Below, piece by piece: positions 25,092-34,336 of a stretch of 64,000 bases of DNA (its first letter is position 1; each line of letters begins with the position of its first letter). The translations under genes and the position numbers were made by a program. Under the pieces are notes generated by a model. The model saw only the letters and a program-made list of their open reading frames with translations. It was not told the origin of the DNA and searched no databases. Origin of the DNA: Clostridiaceae bacterium (GTDB lineage: Bacteria; Bacillota; Clostridia; Lachnospirales; Lachnospiraceae); NCBI GenBank assembly GCA_902362725.1, contig CABIXM010000014.1:24194-88193 (forward strand). The letters are read 5' to 3'.

Positions 25092-25826
25092 TTATACCAG
25101 CTCTTTCACGATAGCCAGCAGCTTCTTCACATCCTCGATGCGGGTGTTGCCGGTAGCCTTGTCGATGATAGAGGAGTATACATGCGGAATCACCTTCTCT
25201 ACGCCGGCGTTCAGGATGGTCTCCATGATCTCGCGGAAGTTATCCAGGTCGATACCGCCGGTCGGCTCCATGATGAAGTGGTTTCTTGCACAAGCCTCAG
25301 CTACAGCCTTCATCTCATCCTTGCACTTCAGTCCGCCCATGGGGAAGTACTTGATGGAGTTGCCGCCCATCTCCTTGATCATGGCGATAGCGGTGTCTAC
25401 CGGAACGACAGCCGGCTCTGCGCACTCTCTGGACAGCGGGCCTGTGGAAATCTTTACATAGCCAACCTTGCCGCAGGGAGCACACATGGAGTTCAGATGA
25501 ATCTCATCGGTTCCCAGGTTTGCTCTGGTCCAGCCAACTGCGCAGAACGCCTGGTTGAAGTGGTTCGCCTTAACCTCTTTCGCGATCTCCGCTACGGCTC
25601 TCCACTGTGCCGGATTTCCGCCGCCCAGACCTACGGAAAGATTGCCCTCCAGTACGTCCATGTATTTCTTCATGTCCTCTACGGCACTCGGTACATCCGG
25701 ATAATTTGCGGACAGAACGCCTACAGCCACATACTTCTCAGCTGCCTCGTAGATCTCCTTTGCGTTCTCCAGGCTGCCGCCCAGCACGTTTAAGCATACT
25801 CTGCCATTATAATAATTTAATCCCAT
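25092..25826 (-). CDS. dgaF: 2-dehydro-3-deoxy-6-phosphogluconate aldolase (DgaF type)
   Basis: Splits KDPG to pyruvate and glyceraldehyde 3-phosphate; last step of D-glucosaminate breakdown. 244 aa of the KDGP-aldolase family distinct from Eda: landmarks GLGGGNPAQWR, HLNSMCAPCGKVGYVKISTGPLS, IKYFPMGGLK and FIMEPTGGIDLDNF. Gene sits two bases after dgaE, the same pairing as in the Salmonella dgaABCDEF operon (established knowledge). Confidence 0.9.
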   Translation of the reverse strand: MGLNYYNGRVCLNVLGGSLENAKEIYEAAEKYVAVGVLSANYPDVPSAVEDMKKYMDVLEGNLSVGLGGGNPAQWRAVAEIAKEVKANHFNQAFCAVGWTRANLGTDEIHLNSMCAPCGKVGYVKISTGPLSRECAEPAVVPVDTAIAMIKEMGGNSIKYFPMGGLKCKDEMKAVAEACARNHFIMEPTGGIDLDNFREIMETILNAGVEKVIPHVYSSIIDKATGNTRIEDVKKLLAIVKELV

Positions 25827-25828
25827 TT

Positions 25829-26935
25829 TTATGCCTCCATAATCTCTTTCAGTTTCGCAACAATCAGTTCCTTATCACCCTCCACCAGCGGTCTCGGGTC
25901 AAAATCAAGACTTCCCAGGCTCATGAACTCGGTACGGCAGCGGATGGTCGGGGTACCGGCCTTCAGCTTGCCCTCCAGCTCTGTGGCGGTCATGCCGGCC
26001 TTCTCCGGGTCAACGAATACACGCGCACGGAAAATCGCCCGTCCAGCCTCGTCCTGAATCTTCTGTGCCTTCAGGTTCGGGATCTGGTTGATCTCGTCCA
26101 CCAGCCAGTCCACGATCTTGACATTTTTCTCCACCTCAGCCTGCTTGTCCTTGTTCTCATACTGCTCCAGGGCAGCCAGAAGTCCCATGATGGCCTCTTT
26201 TCCCACCTTCATAGCGCGACCTACGCCGTGGTACTGCTTTTTAATATAGGAAATGAGCTCTTTCTTACCGGTCACAAAGCCGGATGTGGTCGCCTCCAGA
26301 GCCTTGGCACCGCTGTAGCATACCAGGTCGGCGCCCATGGCGATGTACTTGCGGAAATCCTCCTCAGCCGCGGCGTCTACCATCAGCGGCAGGTTGTGGC
26401 GGTGCGCGATGTCGATCATGGTCGGCAGATCCAGCATGCCCTTCTGTACACAATGATGGCTCTTTACATAGAGCAGCGCCACCGTTTTCTCATTGATTAA
26501 CTCTTCCACATCTTCTACGACTACTTCCGTCGCGCAGCCTGCCTCTACCGGTACGCCGCCGCCCAGACGCAGCATGGTTTCGATGGGCGCGTTGAAGTTG
26601 ATGACATGGCCTTTCTGAAGGATAATCTCATTGGCCAGTCCGGTGGAATCCGGCAGACGATCCATGATCGTCTTCTTTCCCTTGGAAATCATTCCTGCTA
26701 CAGAAAGGGCGATGGCCGCGGACGCGCATACGGTCGGGCAGCTGTCCTCTCCGCCCGTATACTGAGAAATAATCTCTCCGGCTTTGTCAAGTAAATCTTC
26801 TACTACTACATAGGACTGTCCGCCCGCTACGGCTGCCTTGGCCACCTTGTCGCTGATGGTGGATACACCCAGCACGGTTACACGGCCGCTGGCATTGATG
26901 ACACGCGGAAGTCCGATTTCTTCATAAACAGTCAT
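25829..26935 (-). CDS. dgaE: D-glucosaminate-6-phosphate ammonia-lyase (DgaE type)
   Basis: PLP enzyme of the SelA/aminotransferase fold, 368 aa, that deaminates and dehydrates glucosaminate 6-phosphate to KDPG. N-terminal NASGRVTVLGVSTISD is typical of this family; the PLP lysine is in CYSGAKALEATTSG. Downstream aldolase and upstream mannose-type PTS support the assignment. The gene is separated from the EIID gene by a 151-base gap containing a hairpin. Confidence 0.9.
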   Translation of the reverse strand: MTVYEEIGLPRVINASGRVTVLGVSTISDKVAKAAVAGGQSYVVVEDLLDKAGEIISQYTGGEDSCPTVCASAAIALSVAGMISKGKKTIMDRLPDSTGLANEIILQKGHVINFNAPIETMLRLGGGVPVEAGCATEVVVEDVEELINEKTVALLYVKSHHCVQKGMLDLPTMIDIAHRHNLPLMVDAAAEEDFRKYIAMGADLVCYSGAKALEATTSGFVTGKKELISYIKKQYHGVGRAMKVGKEAIMGLLAALEQYENKDKQAEVEKNVKIVDWLVDEINQIPNLKAQKIQDEAGRAIFRARVFVDPEKAGMTATELEGKLKAGTPTIRCRTEFMSLGSLDFDPRPLVEGDKELIVAKLKEIMEA

Positions 26936-26979
26936 GTTGTCTCCTCATGATAGGTTTCTATCAATAATCATGATTAGAA

Positions 26980-27020
26980 AGGAAAATGCCGCTCAATCAG
27001 TCTTATGATCTTGCGGCACC
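26980..27020 (-). terminator. Weak intra-operon hairpin between EIID and dgaE
   Basis: TGCCGC (26987-26992) pairs with GCGGCA (27012-27018, one-base offset); on the minus strand TTTTCC follows. A short stem with an imperfect T-run: likely partial termination or mRNA processing that sets enzyme and transporter levels separately. Confidence 0.45.
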
Positions 27021-27086
27021 TCCTTAAACTATATTGGAAAGGAATTGTATCTGTAAGTTATTGTACCGACAGATATCGGCCGCCGT

Positions 27087-27938
27087 TTAAAAGATTCCCA
27101 ACAGGGAAGTGATAACGGAGATAACAACAACGGACAGAAGAATCTTAGTGTAATGCGGTCCCTTCTTGCACAGGTAAGCATAGATAATGAATACAGCTGC
27201 AAGAGGAAGCAGACCCGGAGCTACCATATCCAGGACATCCTGAACTACGACAGTGCTTCCACCGGAGAAGCTGAAGCTCAGCGGTGTGGACAGAGTAACG
27301 TAGCTTGCGGACAGTGCACCCATCATGGTCAGACCGATAACATTTGCGGTAAAGATGATATTCTTCATACGTCCGCCGTGAAGCAGAGATACGATGGATT
27401 TCTTACCAAGTGTGTATCCCTGATGAATCAGGTAGTAAGAAATAAGAATCGTGATCAGCGGGTACAGAATCAGCGGCATAATTCCACCGAACGCAGAACC
27501 GTTGGATGCGAACGGAAGGAAGATGGAGAAGATAATCGGCATAACCGCTGCCCAGATAATAGCGTCACCCATACCTGCAACAGGTCCCATCAGACCTGTC
27601 TTAATACCGGTGATAGCGTCATCTGTGATATTCTCACCGTTGGCCTTCTGCTCCTCCATGGAGATTACGATACCCTGGATAATAGCACCGAGGATACCCT
27701 CTGTGTTGAAGAATACCAGATGTCTCTTCAGAGCAGCACTCAGCTCTTCGTCAGTGTCATACAGTTTCTTCAGAACCGGGGTCATGGATGCACAGAAGAC
27801 AAGGCTCTGAAGACGCTCGTAGGAGTTGGAGAGCTCTGCACCGGCATAGTAGATCCACATGGACTTGGTAATATCTTTTTTCGTCAGTTTCTTAGCGGGA
27901 ACTGCGGGAGTTTCCTGAGTCATCTTTGTCTCTTCCAT
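27087..27938 (-). CDS. PTS mannose-family EIID component
   Basis: Membrane subunit of the transporter, 283 aa. Family motifs: HLVFFNTE near residue 72 and TGLMGPVAGMGDAIIW near 110, then several hydrophobic segments. Works with the adjacent EIIC to import D-glucosaminate as its 6-phosphate (substrate inferred from dgaE/dgaF). Five bases after EIIC. Confidence 0.93.
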   Translation of the reverse strand: MEETKMTQETPAVPAKKLTKKDITKSMWIYYAGAELSNSYERLQSLVFCASMTPVLKKLYDTDEELSAALKRHLVFFNTEGILGAIIQGIVISMEEQKANGENITDDAITGIKTGLMGPVAGMGDAIIWAAVMPIIFSIFLPFASNGSAFGGIMPLILYPLITILISYYLIHQGYTLGKKSIVSLLHGGRMKNIIFTANVIGLTMMGALSASYVTLSTPLSFSFSGGSTVVVQDVLDMVAPGLLPLAAVFIIYAYLCKKGPHYTKILLSVVVISVITSLLGIF

Positions 27939-27943
27939 GGTAA

Positions 27944-28693
27944 TTAAGCCTCCTCCTCTTTCATTTTGAACAGACCCATCAGCAGAGCTGCGCAGGTTGC
28001 GAAGATAGCAACTGCCATGGTTCCAAGGTTAAGATACATAACGGCGAAGAAACCGATAAGGAAGAACGGAATCAGATTCTTCTTTCCGATAACAGTCAGT
28101 GTGATAGCGAAACCAAGTGCCGGCAGGATACCGCCCATGATTTCGAAAGAGTGAGACAGCCAAGTCGGCAGAATCTCGATAAGCTTCTGAGCTACGGATA
28201 CTCCGAAGTAATCAATGATGAATACGATCGGGAAACGGATGATGAAGCCTGCGATGGACGGATACAGGAATGCTGCACGCATAATTCCTTTTGTATCAGC
28301 CTTCTCTGCGTAGCTGTCAGCCATATGTACCCAGAAAGCGTTGGTGGTTCTTCTCAGCTGGTCAACGAATACGCCAAGAACGCCGAACGGGATAGCCAGA
28401 GCAATTGCAGTCTCAGTATTCATTCCGGCAGCCACGCCAAGCGGGATGGCGATACAGCCAGCCAGAGCCGGGGCGCTCGGTACATTTCCGCCCGGGGTAG
28501 AAGTAACGCCCAGGTATACAAGCTGAAGACCGGCGCCGATCATCATGGACTGTGCCATTTCTCCGGTGATTAATCCAACAAATACAGCGATGGTAACGGG
28601 CTGCAGCAAAGCGGAGGACAGGGTATAGCCCAGACGCAGACGGCAGAACCAGTAGTAACAGCCCATAAAAATTGCTATTCCTAAAACACTCAT
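27944..28693 (-). CDS. PTS mannose/sorbose-family EIIC component
   Basis: Translocation channel, 249 aa, about seven TM segments. The PTS EII-sorbose pattern LVYLGVTSTPGGNVPSAPALAG is present near residue 55. It stands in the operon order EIIA, EIIB, EIIC, EIID seen in mannose-type systems. Confidence 0.93.
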   Translation of the reverse strand: MSVLGIAIFMGCYYWFCRLRLGYTLSSALLQPVTIAVFVGLITGEMAQSMMIGAGLQLVYLGVTSTPGGNVPSAPALAGCIAIPLGVAAGMNTETAIALAIPFGVLGVFVDQLRRTTNAFWVHMADSYAEKADTKGIMRAAFLYPSIAGFIIRFPIVFIIDYFGVSVAQKLIEILPTWLSHSFEIMGGILPALGFAITLTVIGKKNLIPFFLIGFFAVMYLNLGTMAVAIFATCAALLMGLFKMKEEEA

Positions 28694-28731
28694 AATTACA
28701 CTCCTTCGTATGTGATTGAAACGTTAAAAAG

Positions 28732-29220
28732 TTATTTGTAACGCTTTAAGATATCGTCAAGCTTCATCGGAGTATCCTCCGGAATGGTCTGGAAGATAAT
28801 GTCAGCTCCCTTGCCCTTCAGGTACTCCAGGGTTTCCACATCCGGATCGTCCAGTGTGATATTCTGGAACACAACCTTGCGGTTCGGTGCGCCGCCCAGG
28901 CCGCCGACCTGAATCTGCGGAACGGTAACGCCGCCGTCATAGACCTGTTTCATGGATTTGAGATCCGGAAGCAGCAGCAGAACCTTTCCGGCGCCGAACT
29001 GATCTTCGTTCCAATGCTTGATGGTATCCTCAATACCGTAGCACTCTACCTTAACTCCTGCAGGAGCGGAAAGCAGATAAATCTGAAGCATGAATTCATC
29101 AGCTGCCAGTTCGTCGCTTACGACAACGATTTTGTTGGCGGAGGACTGATTAACCCATTTTGTCATAACCTGTCCGTGAATCAGACGGCTGTCTATTCTG
29201 CATAATACAATGTCTGCCAT
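28732..29220 (-). CDS. PTS mannose/sorbose-family EIIB component
   Basis: Cytoplasmic phosphotransfer subunit, 162 aa. Active histidine is H15 in RIDSRLIHGQV. SANKIVVVSDELAADEF and PDVETLEYLKGKGADI follow family pattern. Only two bases after the EIIA gene. Confidence 0.94.
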   Translation of the reverse strand: MADIVLCRIDSRLIHGQVMTKWVNQSSANKIVVVSDELAADEFMLQIYLLSAPAGVKVECYGIEDTIKHWNEDQFGAGKVLLLLPDLKSMKQVYDGGVTVPQIQVGGLGGAPNRKVVFQNITLDDPDVETLEYLKGKGADIIFQTIPEDTPMKLDDILKRYK

Positions 29221-29222
29221 AA

Positions 29223-29639
29223 TTATCTCTCCTTTTTCAGTGATTGTTCTACTTCTTCAATAACATCTTTTACGGCATCTTTTCCAGACTGCAGTACTGC
29301 GTCACAGTTTACTGTGCCGGTAAAAGTGATTTGTGAGCACGCTTCCAGAAGCATGGGGGCATTCAGACCGGAATATACTTTGATATGAAAATCGCGGCCC
29401 AGCTTAGCGCCCACATTGGTGGTCGTTCCGCCGAATACATCGGTGAGAATGATGGAGCCTTCCGGCAGTTTTTCCACTTCTGCTTTGACTTTTCCCAGGT
29501 ACTCGGGAAGTGTCATTTCGGGAAGCAGGGGAACTTCGCTTACGAAGTCTACAGCGCCGAGAATCATCCGGACGCCCTTTACCAGTGACATGCCCCAACC
29601 ACCATGCGTCAGCAGTAAAATCTGAGGTTTGTTATCCAC
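29223..29639 (-). CDS. PTS mannose-family EIIA component
   Basis: First gene of the dga operon, 138 aa. Phosphorylated histidine is H12 in ILLLTHGGWG; the second conserved region is LTDVFGGTTTNVG. GTG start with AAAGGAG eight bases upstream. Receives phosphate from HPr and passes it to EIIB. Confidence 0.92.
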   Translation of the reverse strand: MDNKPQILLLTHGGWGMSLVKGVRMILGAVDFVSEVPLLPEMTLPEYLGKVKAEVEKLPEGSIILTDVFGGTTTNVGAKLGRDFHIKVYSGLNAPMLLEACSQITFTGTVNCDAVLQSGKDAVKDVIEEVEQSLKKER

Positions 29640-29700
29640 TTTCGTAACTCCTTTACTTAATATTACAAGTGTGAAATGGCCATTTCCGTGTTGCAGTTGA

Positions 29701-29729
29701 ATTGTAGCACACTACAAAACAAAATTCAA
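29701..29729 (-). promoter_or_regulatory. dga operon promoter overlapped by operator 1
   Basis: Minus-strand TTGAAT (29729-29724), 17 bases, TACAAT (29706-29701). The perfect inverted repeat TTGTAG-CACA-CTACAA (29702-29717) covers the -10 box. The same motif recurs at 29766-29779, so it is very probably the binding site of the neighbouring RpiR regulator. Confidence 0.75.
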
Positions 29730-29753
29730 TATGGTAGCAAAACTTTGTATAAA

Positions 29754-29781
29754 TTGACGAACAATGTAGTTTGCTACAAAA
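29754..29781 (+). promoter_or_regulatory. rpiR-type regulator promoter with operator 2
   Basis: TTGACG (29754-29759), 16 bases, TACAAA (29776-29781). Inverted repeat TGTAG-TTTG-CTACA (29766-29779) sits over the -10 region, which suggests autoregulation. Centre-to-centre distance to operator 1 is 63 bases, six helical turns. Confidence 0.65.
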
Positions 29782-29907
29782 AATTGAAAAATGGATCCAG
29801 AAGGAAATATAAAAGGGGAATACAGGAATACTTTGAAAAAACGCGGCGTTTATGATATGCTAAAAAGAAAATGTGTTTTTTTTGAAAAATGAAGGAGCAG
29901 AGAAAGG

Positions 29908-30750
29908 ATGAAAGAGCGGAAAAACGGGCTTTTTTCCGTCATGACGCGGATTGAGGGAATGTCGAACCAGTTTACAAAAACAGACTGGAAAATCGTTCAA
30001 TATATGAAGGAAAACATGCAGGAATTTGTCTCCTGCAGCGCTCAGGATCTGGCGACCCAGATCGGAGTGTCTGACGCCAGTGTTATACGATTTGCACAAA
30101 AAGTGGGATTTTCGGGATTGAATGAATTTCGCTACATTTTGCAAAGCGAGCTGGAGCGGGAGAACACAATTATCAATCAGAATTCCTATACATCCCTGAT
30201 GCATGATTACAATACCCTGACGGAGACGCTTTTTAAATTTACGAAGCCAGAGTATGTGGACTTGCTGCGGAAAAAAATGCTGAAGGCCAGACGGATTTTT
30301 ATCGCCGGAATGGATCTGAATAAAAATATTGCCGAGATGGCGGGACATAAATTTATGCTTCTTGGGCTGGATGTGAGGGTGATTACCACCTATGATACGC
30401 TGAAGCTGTTCGCGAATCTGGCGACGAAGGACGATCTGTTTATCGTTATTACCCTGTCGGGCGCTCACCAGATGCTGGCGGACGCGCTGGGACGAATCGT
30501 GCAGAACGAAAGTTATATTGTAGTGATTTCCAATTACGAGAGATCTTTGTGTTCGGCTTACGCGGATCTGACCTTCCTGATTCCGAAGACGAATCTGTTG
30601 GAAAACCACGATACGATTACACGGGAAATATATATCCTGATGCTGTTTGATATTATTTTCCTGAATCTGCTGGAGGGGGATGAGAAGTCCCATGAGGCCT
30701 TTCAGAAGATTGCGCCGTTTTCCAGCTGGAATCAGAAGGACAATGATTAA
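29908..30750 (+). CDS. MurR/RpiR family regulator
   Basis: 280 aa. N-terminal HTH_6 domain with SAQDLATQIGVSDASVIRFA (residues about 45-65) followed by FRYILQSELE, and a SIS sugar-phosphate domain at about 105-235 (RIFIAGMDLNK, LFIVITLSGAHQMLADALG). Likely senses glucosaminate 6-phosphate or a later intermediate. The dga operons of enterobacteria use a sigma-54 activator (DgaR) in this role, so the regulator has been exchanged. SD AGGAG-like sequence upstream. Confidence 0.9.
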   Translation: MKERKNGLFSVMTRIEGMSNQFTKTDWKIVQYMKENMQEFVSCSAQDLATQIGVSDASVIRFAQKVGFSGLNEFRYILQSELERENTIINQNSYTSLMHDYNTLTETLFKFTKPEYVDLLRKKMLKARRIFIAGMDLNKNIAEMAGHKFMLLGLDVRVITTYDTLKLFANLATKDDLFIVITLSGAHQMLADALGRIVQNESYIVVISNYERSLCSAYADLTFLIPKTNLLENHDTITREIYILMLFDIIFLNLLEGDEKSHEAFQKIAPFSSWNQKDND

Positions 30751-30791
30751 GAGATACAAGGATTAAAATAAAGAAAGAAAAGAGATATAAC

Positions 30792-31568
30792 ATGATATTT
30801 GAGAGTCATGCTCATTATGACGATGAGGCCTTTGACGCGGACCGGGAAGCGATTCTGGAGCAGTGTCAGAGGGATGGAATAGAATATATTGTAAATGTGA
30901 GCGCGAGCCTGAAGACGGTGAAGAGTACCCTGGCGTTGGCGGAGCGGTATCCGTTCATATATGCGGCGGTGGGCGTTCATCCGGATGAGGTGGGCGAGCT
31001 GAATGAGGAGAATTTCGCCTGGATGGAGGAGCAGTGCCGGAATCCAAAGACTGTGGCGGTGGGCGAGATTGGCCTGGATTATTACTGGGATAAGGAAAAT
31101 CATGATCTGCAGAAGAAGTGGTTCCGGGCACAGATGGAGCTGGCGAAACGGACAGGCCTTCCGATGATTGTACACAGCCGGGAGGCGGCTGCGGATACAC
31201 TGGAGGAGATTAGGGCTGCGCAGGACGAGCGGCTGCGCGGTGTGATTCACTGCTTTTCCTATTCGCCGGAGATGGCCGATGAGTATCTGAAGATGGGATA
31301 TTATATCGGCGTCGGCGGCGTGGTCACCTTTAAGAACGCGAAGAAGCTCAAAGAGGTGGTAAAAATGCTGCCTCTGGATCGGATCCTGCTGGAGACGGAC
31401 TGCCCGTACCTGGCGCCGGAGCCCAACCGGGGCAGGCGGAATTCGTCGCTGAACCTGCCCTATGTGGCAGCGGCCATCGGGGAGCTGAAGGGCGCGGATG
31501 CGGATGAGGTGATCCGGGTGACGAATGAAAATGCGAAAAAAATGTACTTTGGAGGCAGAACGATATGA
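30792..31568 (+). CDS. tatD: TatD family metal-dependent DNase
   Basis: 258 aa TIM-barrel hydrolase, 3'-5' DNase/deoxyribonuclease role in DNA quality control. Metal ligands in ESHAHYDDEAFD, VGEIGLDYY, IVHSREA, IHCFSY and LLETDCPYLAPEPNRG. Stop codon overlaps rsmA start (ATGA). tatD-rsmA pairing is common in Firmicutes. Confidence 0.95.
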   Translation: MIFESHAHYDDEAFDADREAILEQCQRDGIEYIVNVSASLKTVKSTLALAERYPFIYAAVGVHPDEVGELNEENFAWMEEQCRNPKTVAVGEIGLDYYWDKENHDLQKKWFRAQMELAKRTGLPMIVHSREAAADTLEEIRAAQDERLRGVIHCFSYSPEMADEYLKMGYYIGVGGVVTFKNAKKLKEVVKMLPLDRILLETDCPYLAPEPNRGRRNSSLNLPYVAAAIGELKGADADEVIRVTNENAKKMYFGGRTI

Positions 31569-32452
31569 ACAGACCCGTTCCCACCCTGGGAAACCCGAAA
31601 AATACAATTGAAATATTGAATAAATACAAATTTATCTTCCAGAAAAAGTTCGGTCAGAACTTCCTGATAGACGAGCACGTGCTGGGCAAAATTATCCGCT
31701 CCGCAGAAATCACCGAGGACGATTTCGTCGTGGAGATCGGCCCGGGTATCGGTACCCTGACCCAGTATCTGGCGGCCTCTGCCCGGGAGGTGGCGGCCAT
31801 TGAGATCGACGACGCGCTGATTCCGATTCTGGAGGATACCTTAAGCGCCTATGATAACGTGACGGTCATCCACGAGGATGTGCTGAAAGTGGACTTATGT
31901 AAACTTGCGGAAGAAAAGAACGGTGGAAAGCCGATAAAAGTAGTGGCCAATCTGCCTTATTATATTACCACGCCGATTATCATGGGGCTGTTTGAAAACC
32001 ATGTTCCGGTGGAGAGCATTACGATTATGGTGCAGAAGGAAGTGGCAGACCGGATGAAGACGGGACCCGGCTCCAAAGACTACGGCGCACTGTCCCTGGC
32101 CGTACAGTATTACGCAAAGCCGGAGCTGGTGGCCAATGTGCCACCCAACTGTTTCATGCCGCGTCCCCGGGTGGGCTCTGCGGTTATCCGCCTGACCCGC
32201 CATGCGGAGGTTCCGGTACAGGCGGAGGACGAGAAGCTGATGTTCCAGATGATCCGCGCCTCCTTCAATCAGCGCAGAAAGACCCTGGTCAATGGCCTCG
32301 GCAACGCGCCGGAGCTGCATATTCCGAAGGAAATGACCACAGAGGTATTGGACGAGATGGGCTTAAGCGCCAGCGTGCGCGGCGAGGCGCTGACATTGGA
32401 GCAGTTCGCGGAGCTGTCCAACCGCATTCTGGAAAAGAGAAAGAACGCATAG
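31565..32452 (+). CDS. rsmA: 16S rRNA A1518/A1519 dimethyltransferase
   Basis: KsgA, 295 aa, late 30S maturation. KKFGQNFLIDEHVLGKI, SAM motif I VVEIGPGIGTLTQYLA and motif IV VVANLPYYITTPII are all present. The C-terminal helical domain ends in ALTLEQFAELSNRI. Confidence 0.97.
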   Translation: MNRPVPTLGNPKNTIEILNKYKFIFQKKFGQNFLIDEHVLGKIIRSAEITEDDFVVEIGPGIGTLTQYLAASAREVAAIEIDDALIPILEDTLSAYDNVTVIHEDVLKVDLCKLAEEKNGGKPIKVVANLPYYITTPIIMGLFENHVPVESITIMVQKEVADRMKTGPGSKDYGALSLAVQYYAKPELVANVPPNCFMPRPRVGSAVIRLTRHAEVPVQAEDEKLMFQMIRASFNQRRKTLVNGLGNAPELHIPKEMTTEVLDEMGLSASVRGEALTLEQFAELSNRILEKRKNA

Positions 32453-32580
32453 AAGAAAAATGATAAAGATAGAAGCATAGAACCGCTGATTTTCAGGCAT
32501 GAATTTCTCTGGACAGGCATAGAATATTCTAGCAAACGGTAGAAAAGACTATTTTTCACAAGGAAAAAGGGAGGGATTCT

Positions 32581-33678
32581 ATGTCTGACTATAAGCGGTT
32601 TGTCTCCTATATCTACGGATATAAGCAGGGCGAAAAGGGCGAGAGTACAGGCTTTGTGAAGGTAAATGCCAGAGGTGGAGAGTGTCGGATCTGGGTGCAT
32701 GTGCGGGGGTTCTATACCCATCATCAGGAGCCCTACCGGGTCTATGCCTTCAAGCAGAGGAAGGAAGGACTGGAGGGCCAGTATCTGGGCGAGCTGGAAA
32801 GCCGCAACGGGGCTCTGGAATGGGACGGCGTGACGAAGACGGACAGCCTGATGGGCGGTTTCAGCCTGGAGGAGAGCCGTGGCATCTACATAGAAGGCGG
32901 CAACCGGATCTATGCCGCAGAGTGGGATGATTATCCGGTGGATGTGGAGCGGTTTGTGGCGGCGGGAGAGAAAAAGAAGATTGCGCCGCCTGTAAGGAAG
33001 GAAAAGATTACAGGAGCTTTGGAAAATAAAGCGGAACGGGTGATCCCCTGGCAGCAGGCGAAGCCGGATATCAAAATCGTAGTTCAGAACAGGGACAATA
33101 CGCCTGCCACTCCGCTGGCGGTTGATCTCCAGACCGAGCTCGATCGCCGCGCGACGGCCCTCTATGCGGCGGATCTTCCGGCGGACGCACCGGAGCCGGG
33201 GAAGGAATCAGAAAATCCGGACACTGCTTCCAAATTAAAAATAGCAGAGACATCGTCCGAGAAAACGGAAAATCCAGAAAGCTGTAAAAGCCCGGAAAAG
33301 CAGCCTCCGGCAGACCCCAAGAAAGAACAATGGGAATATCTGGTAAAACATTTCCCGGTCATGCGCTATCAGGATCGGAACGGCGGCGTAATATTCAGCA
33401 TCCGCCTGGGCAGCCGGGACTTAAACCGCGTCCCAAGAGACAAGTGGGAGCTTGGAAATAACAGCTTTCTGCTCCACGGCTTCTATCAGTATAAGCATTT
33501 GCTGCTGCTGCGCCGTGAGACTGAGGACTACATCGGATACTATCTGGGGGTACCCGGCGTCTACAATGAGCGGGAACAGATGCTGGCGTCCATGTTTGGC
33601 TTCGAGGAGTTCCGGCTGATGAAGGGCCAGGAGACAAGAGACGGCAGCTTCGGCTACTGGTGCCGGACCCTGCGGTAA
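32581..33678 (+). CDS. Uncharacterised two-domain protein (DUF6128-like C-terminus)
   Basis: 365 aa, cytoplasmic, no signal peptide. N-terminal domain (1-125) is beta-rich (FVSYIYGYKQGEKGESTGFVKVNARG...). A low-complexity Pro/Glu/Ser-rich linker covers about 130-245, then a second globular domain (250-365) with WEYLVKHFPVMRYQ, LGNNSFLLHGFYQYKHLLLL and EFRLMKGQETRDGSFGYWC. Lachnospiraceae genomes encode this architecture; function unknown. SD GGGAGG. The 128 bases upstream contain two CAGGCAT words but no clear promoter. Confidence 0.75.
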   Translation: MSDYKRFVSYIYGYKQGEKGESTGFVKVNARGGECRIWVHVRGFYTHHQEPYRVYAFKQRKEGLEGQYLGELESRNGALEWDGVTKTDSLMGGFSLEESRGIYIEGGNRIYAAEWDDYPVDVERFVAAGEKKKIAPPVRKEKITGALENKAERVIPWQQAKPDIKIVVQNRDNTPATPLAVDLQTELDRRATALYAADLPADAPEPGKESENPDTASKLKIAETSSEKTENPESCKSPEKQPPADPKKEQWEYLVKHFPVMRYQDRNGGVIFSIRLGSRDLNRVPRDKWELGNNSFLLHGFYQYKHLLLLRRETEDYIGYYLGVPGVYNEREQMLASMFGFEEFRLMKGQETRDGSFGYWCRTLR

Positions 33679-33747
33679 TGGAATAGCCAGTAGACTCACA
33701 GAGGCGGATGAGAGAAAATCAGATTTAACATAAGGAGAGAAACCTGC

Positions 33748-34224
33748 ATGACAGCAGACGAAAAATACATGAAAGAGGCCCTGCGGCAGGCAAAAAAGGC
33801 TGAGGCACTTCTGGAAGTGCCCATCGGCTGTGTCATTGTCCAGAATGACAAAATCATTGCCAGAGGCTATAATCGAAGAAATACAGACAAAAATACTTTG
33901 TCCCACGCGGAGCTGAACGCCATCCGCAAGGCCAGCAAAAAGACCGGCGACTGGCGGCTGGAGGACTGCACCATGTACATCACCCTGGAACCCTGCCAGA
34001 TGTGCGCCGGGGCCATCGTCCAGGCCCGGATGGGCCGGGTGGTTATCGGGGCCATGAATCCGAAGGCGGGCTGCGCCGGTTCCATCCTGAACCTCCTGGA
34101 AATGTCCGAATTCAACCATCAGGTAAATGTGGAGCGGGGCGTACTGGAGGAAGAATGCAGCGCCATGCTCAGCGAATTTTTTAAAAAACTCCGTAAACAG
34201 AAGAAGCAGGTGAAGAAGGTATAG
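33748..34224 (+). CDS. tadA: tRNA-specific adenosine deaminase
   Basis: Makes inosine at wobble position 34 of tRNA-Arg(ACG), 158 aa. Zinc ligands and proton shuttle are in SHAELNAI and PCQMCAGA; SAVMIGAMNPKAGCAGS-like segment (RVVIGAMNPKAGCAGS) and the helical FFKKLR tail complete the family. SD AAGGAGA. Confidence 0.95.
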   Translation: MTADEKYMKEALRQAKKAEALLEVPIGCVIVQNDKIIARGYNRRNTDKNTLSHAELNAIRKASKKTGDWRLEDCTMYITLEPCQMCAGAIVQARMGRVVIGAMNPKAGCAGSILNLLEMSEFNHQVNVERGVLEEECSAMLSEFFKKLRKQKKQVKKV

Positions 34225-34336
34225 CGGTTCACACGTCACTGTCCCGCAAAGAGTTTTGGCATGTATATACCAGAAGCCCGAGTTATGAAAACGCAAAATG
34301 ATGCTTTTAGTATAAATTCTGTGCATCGCGGCGGTT

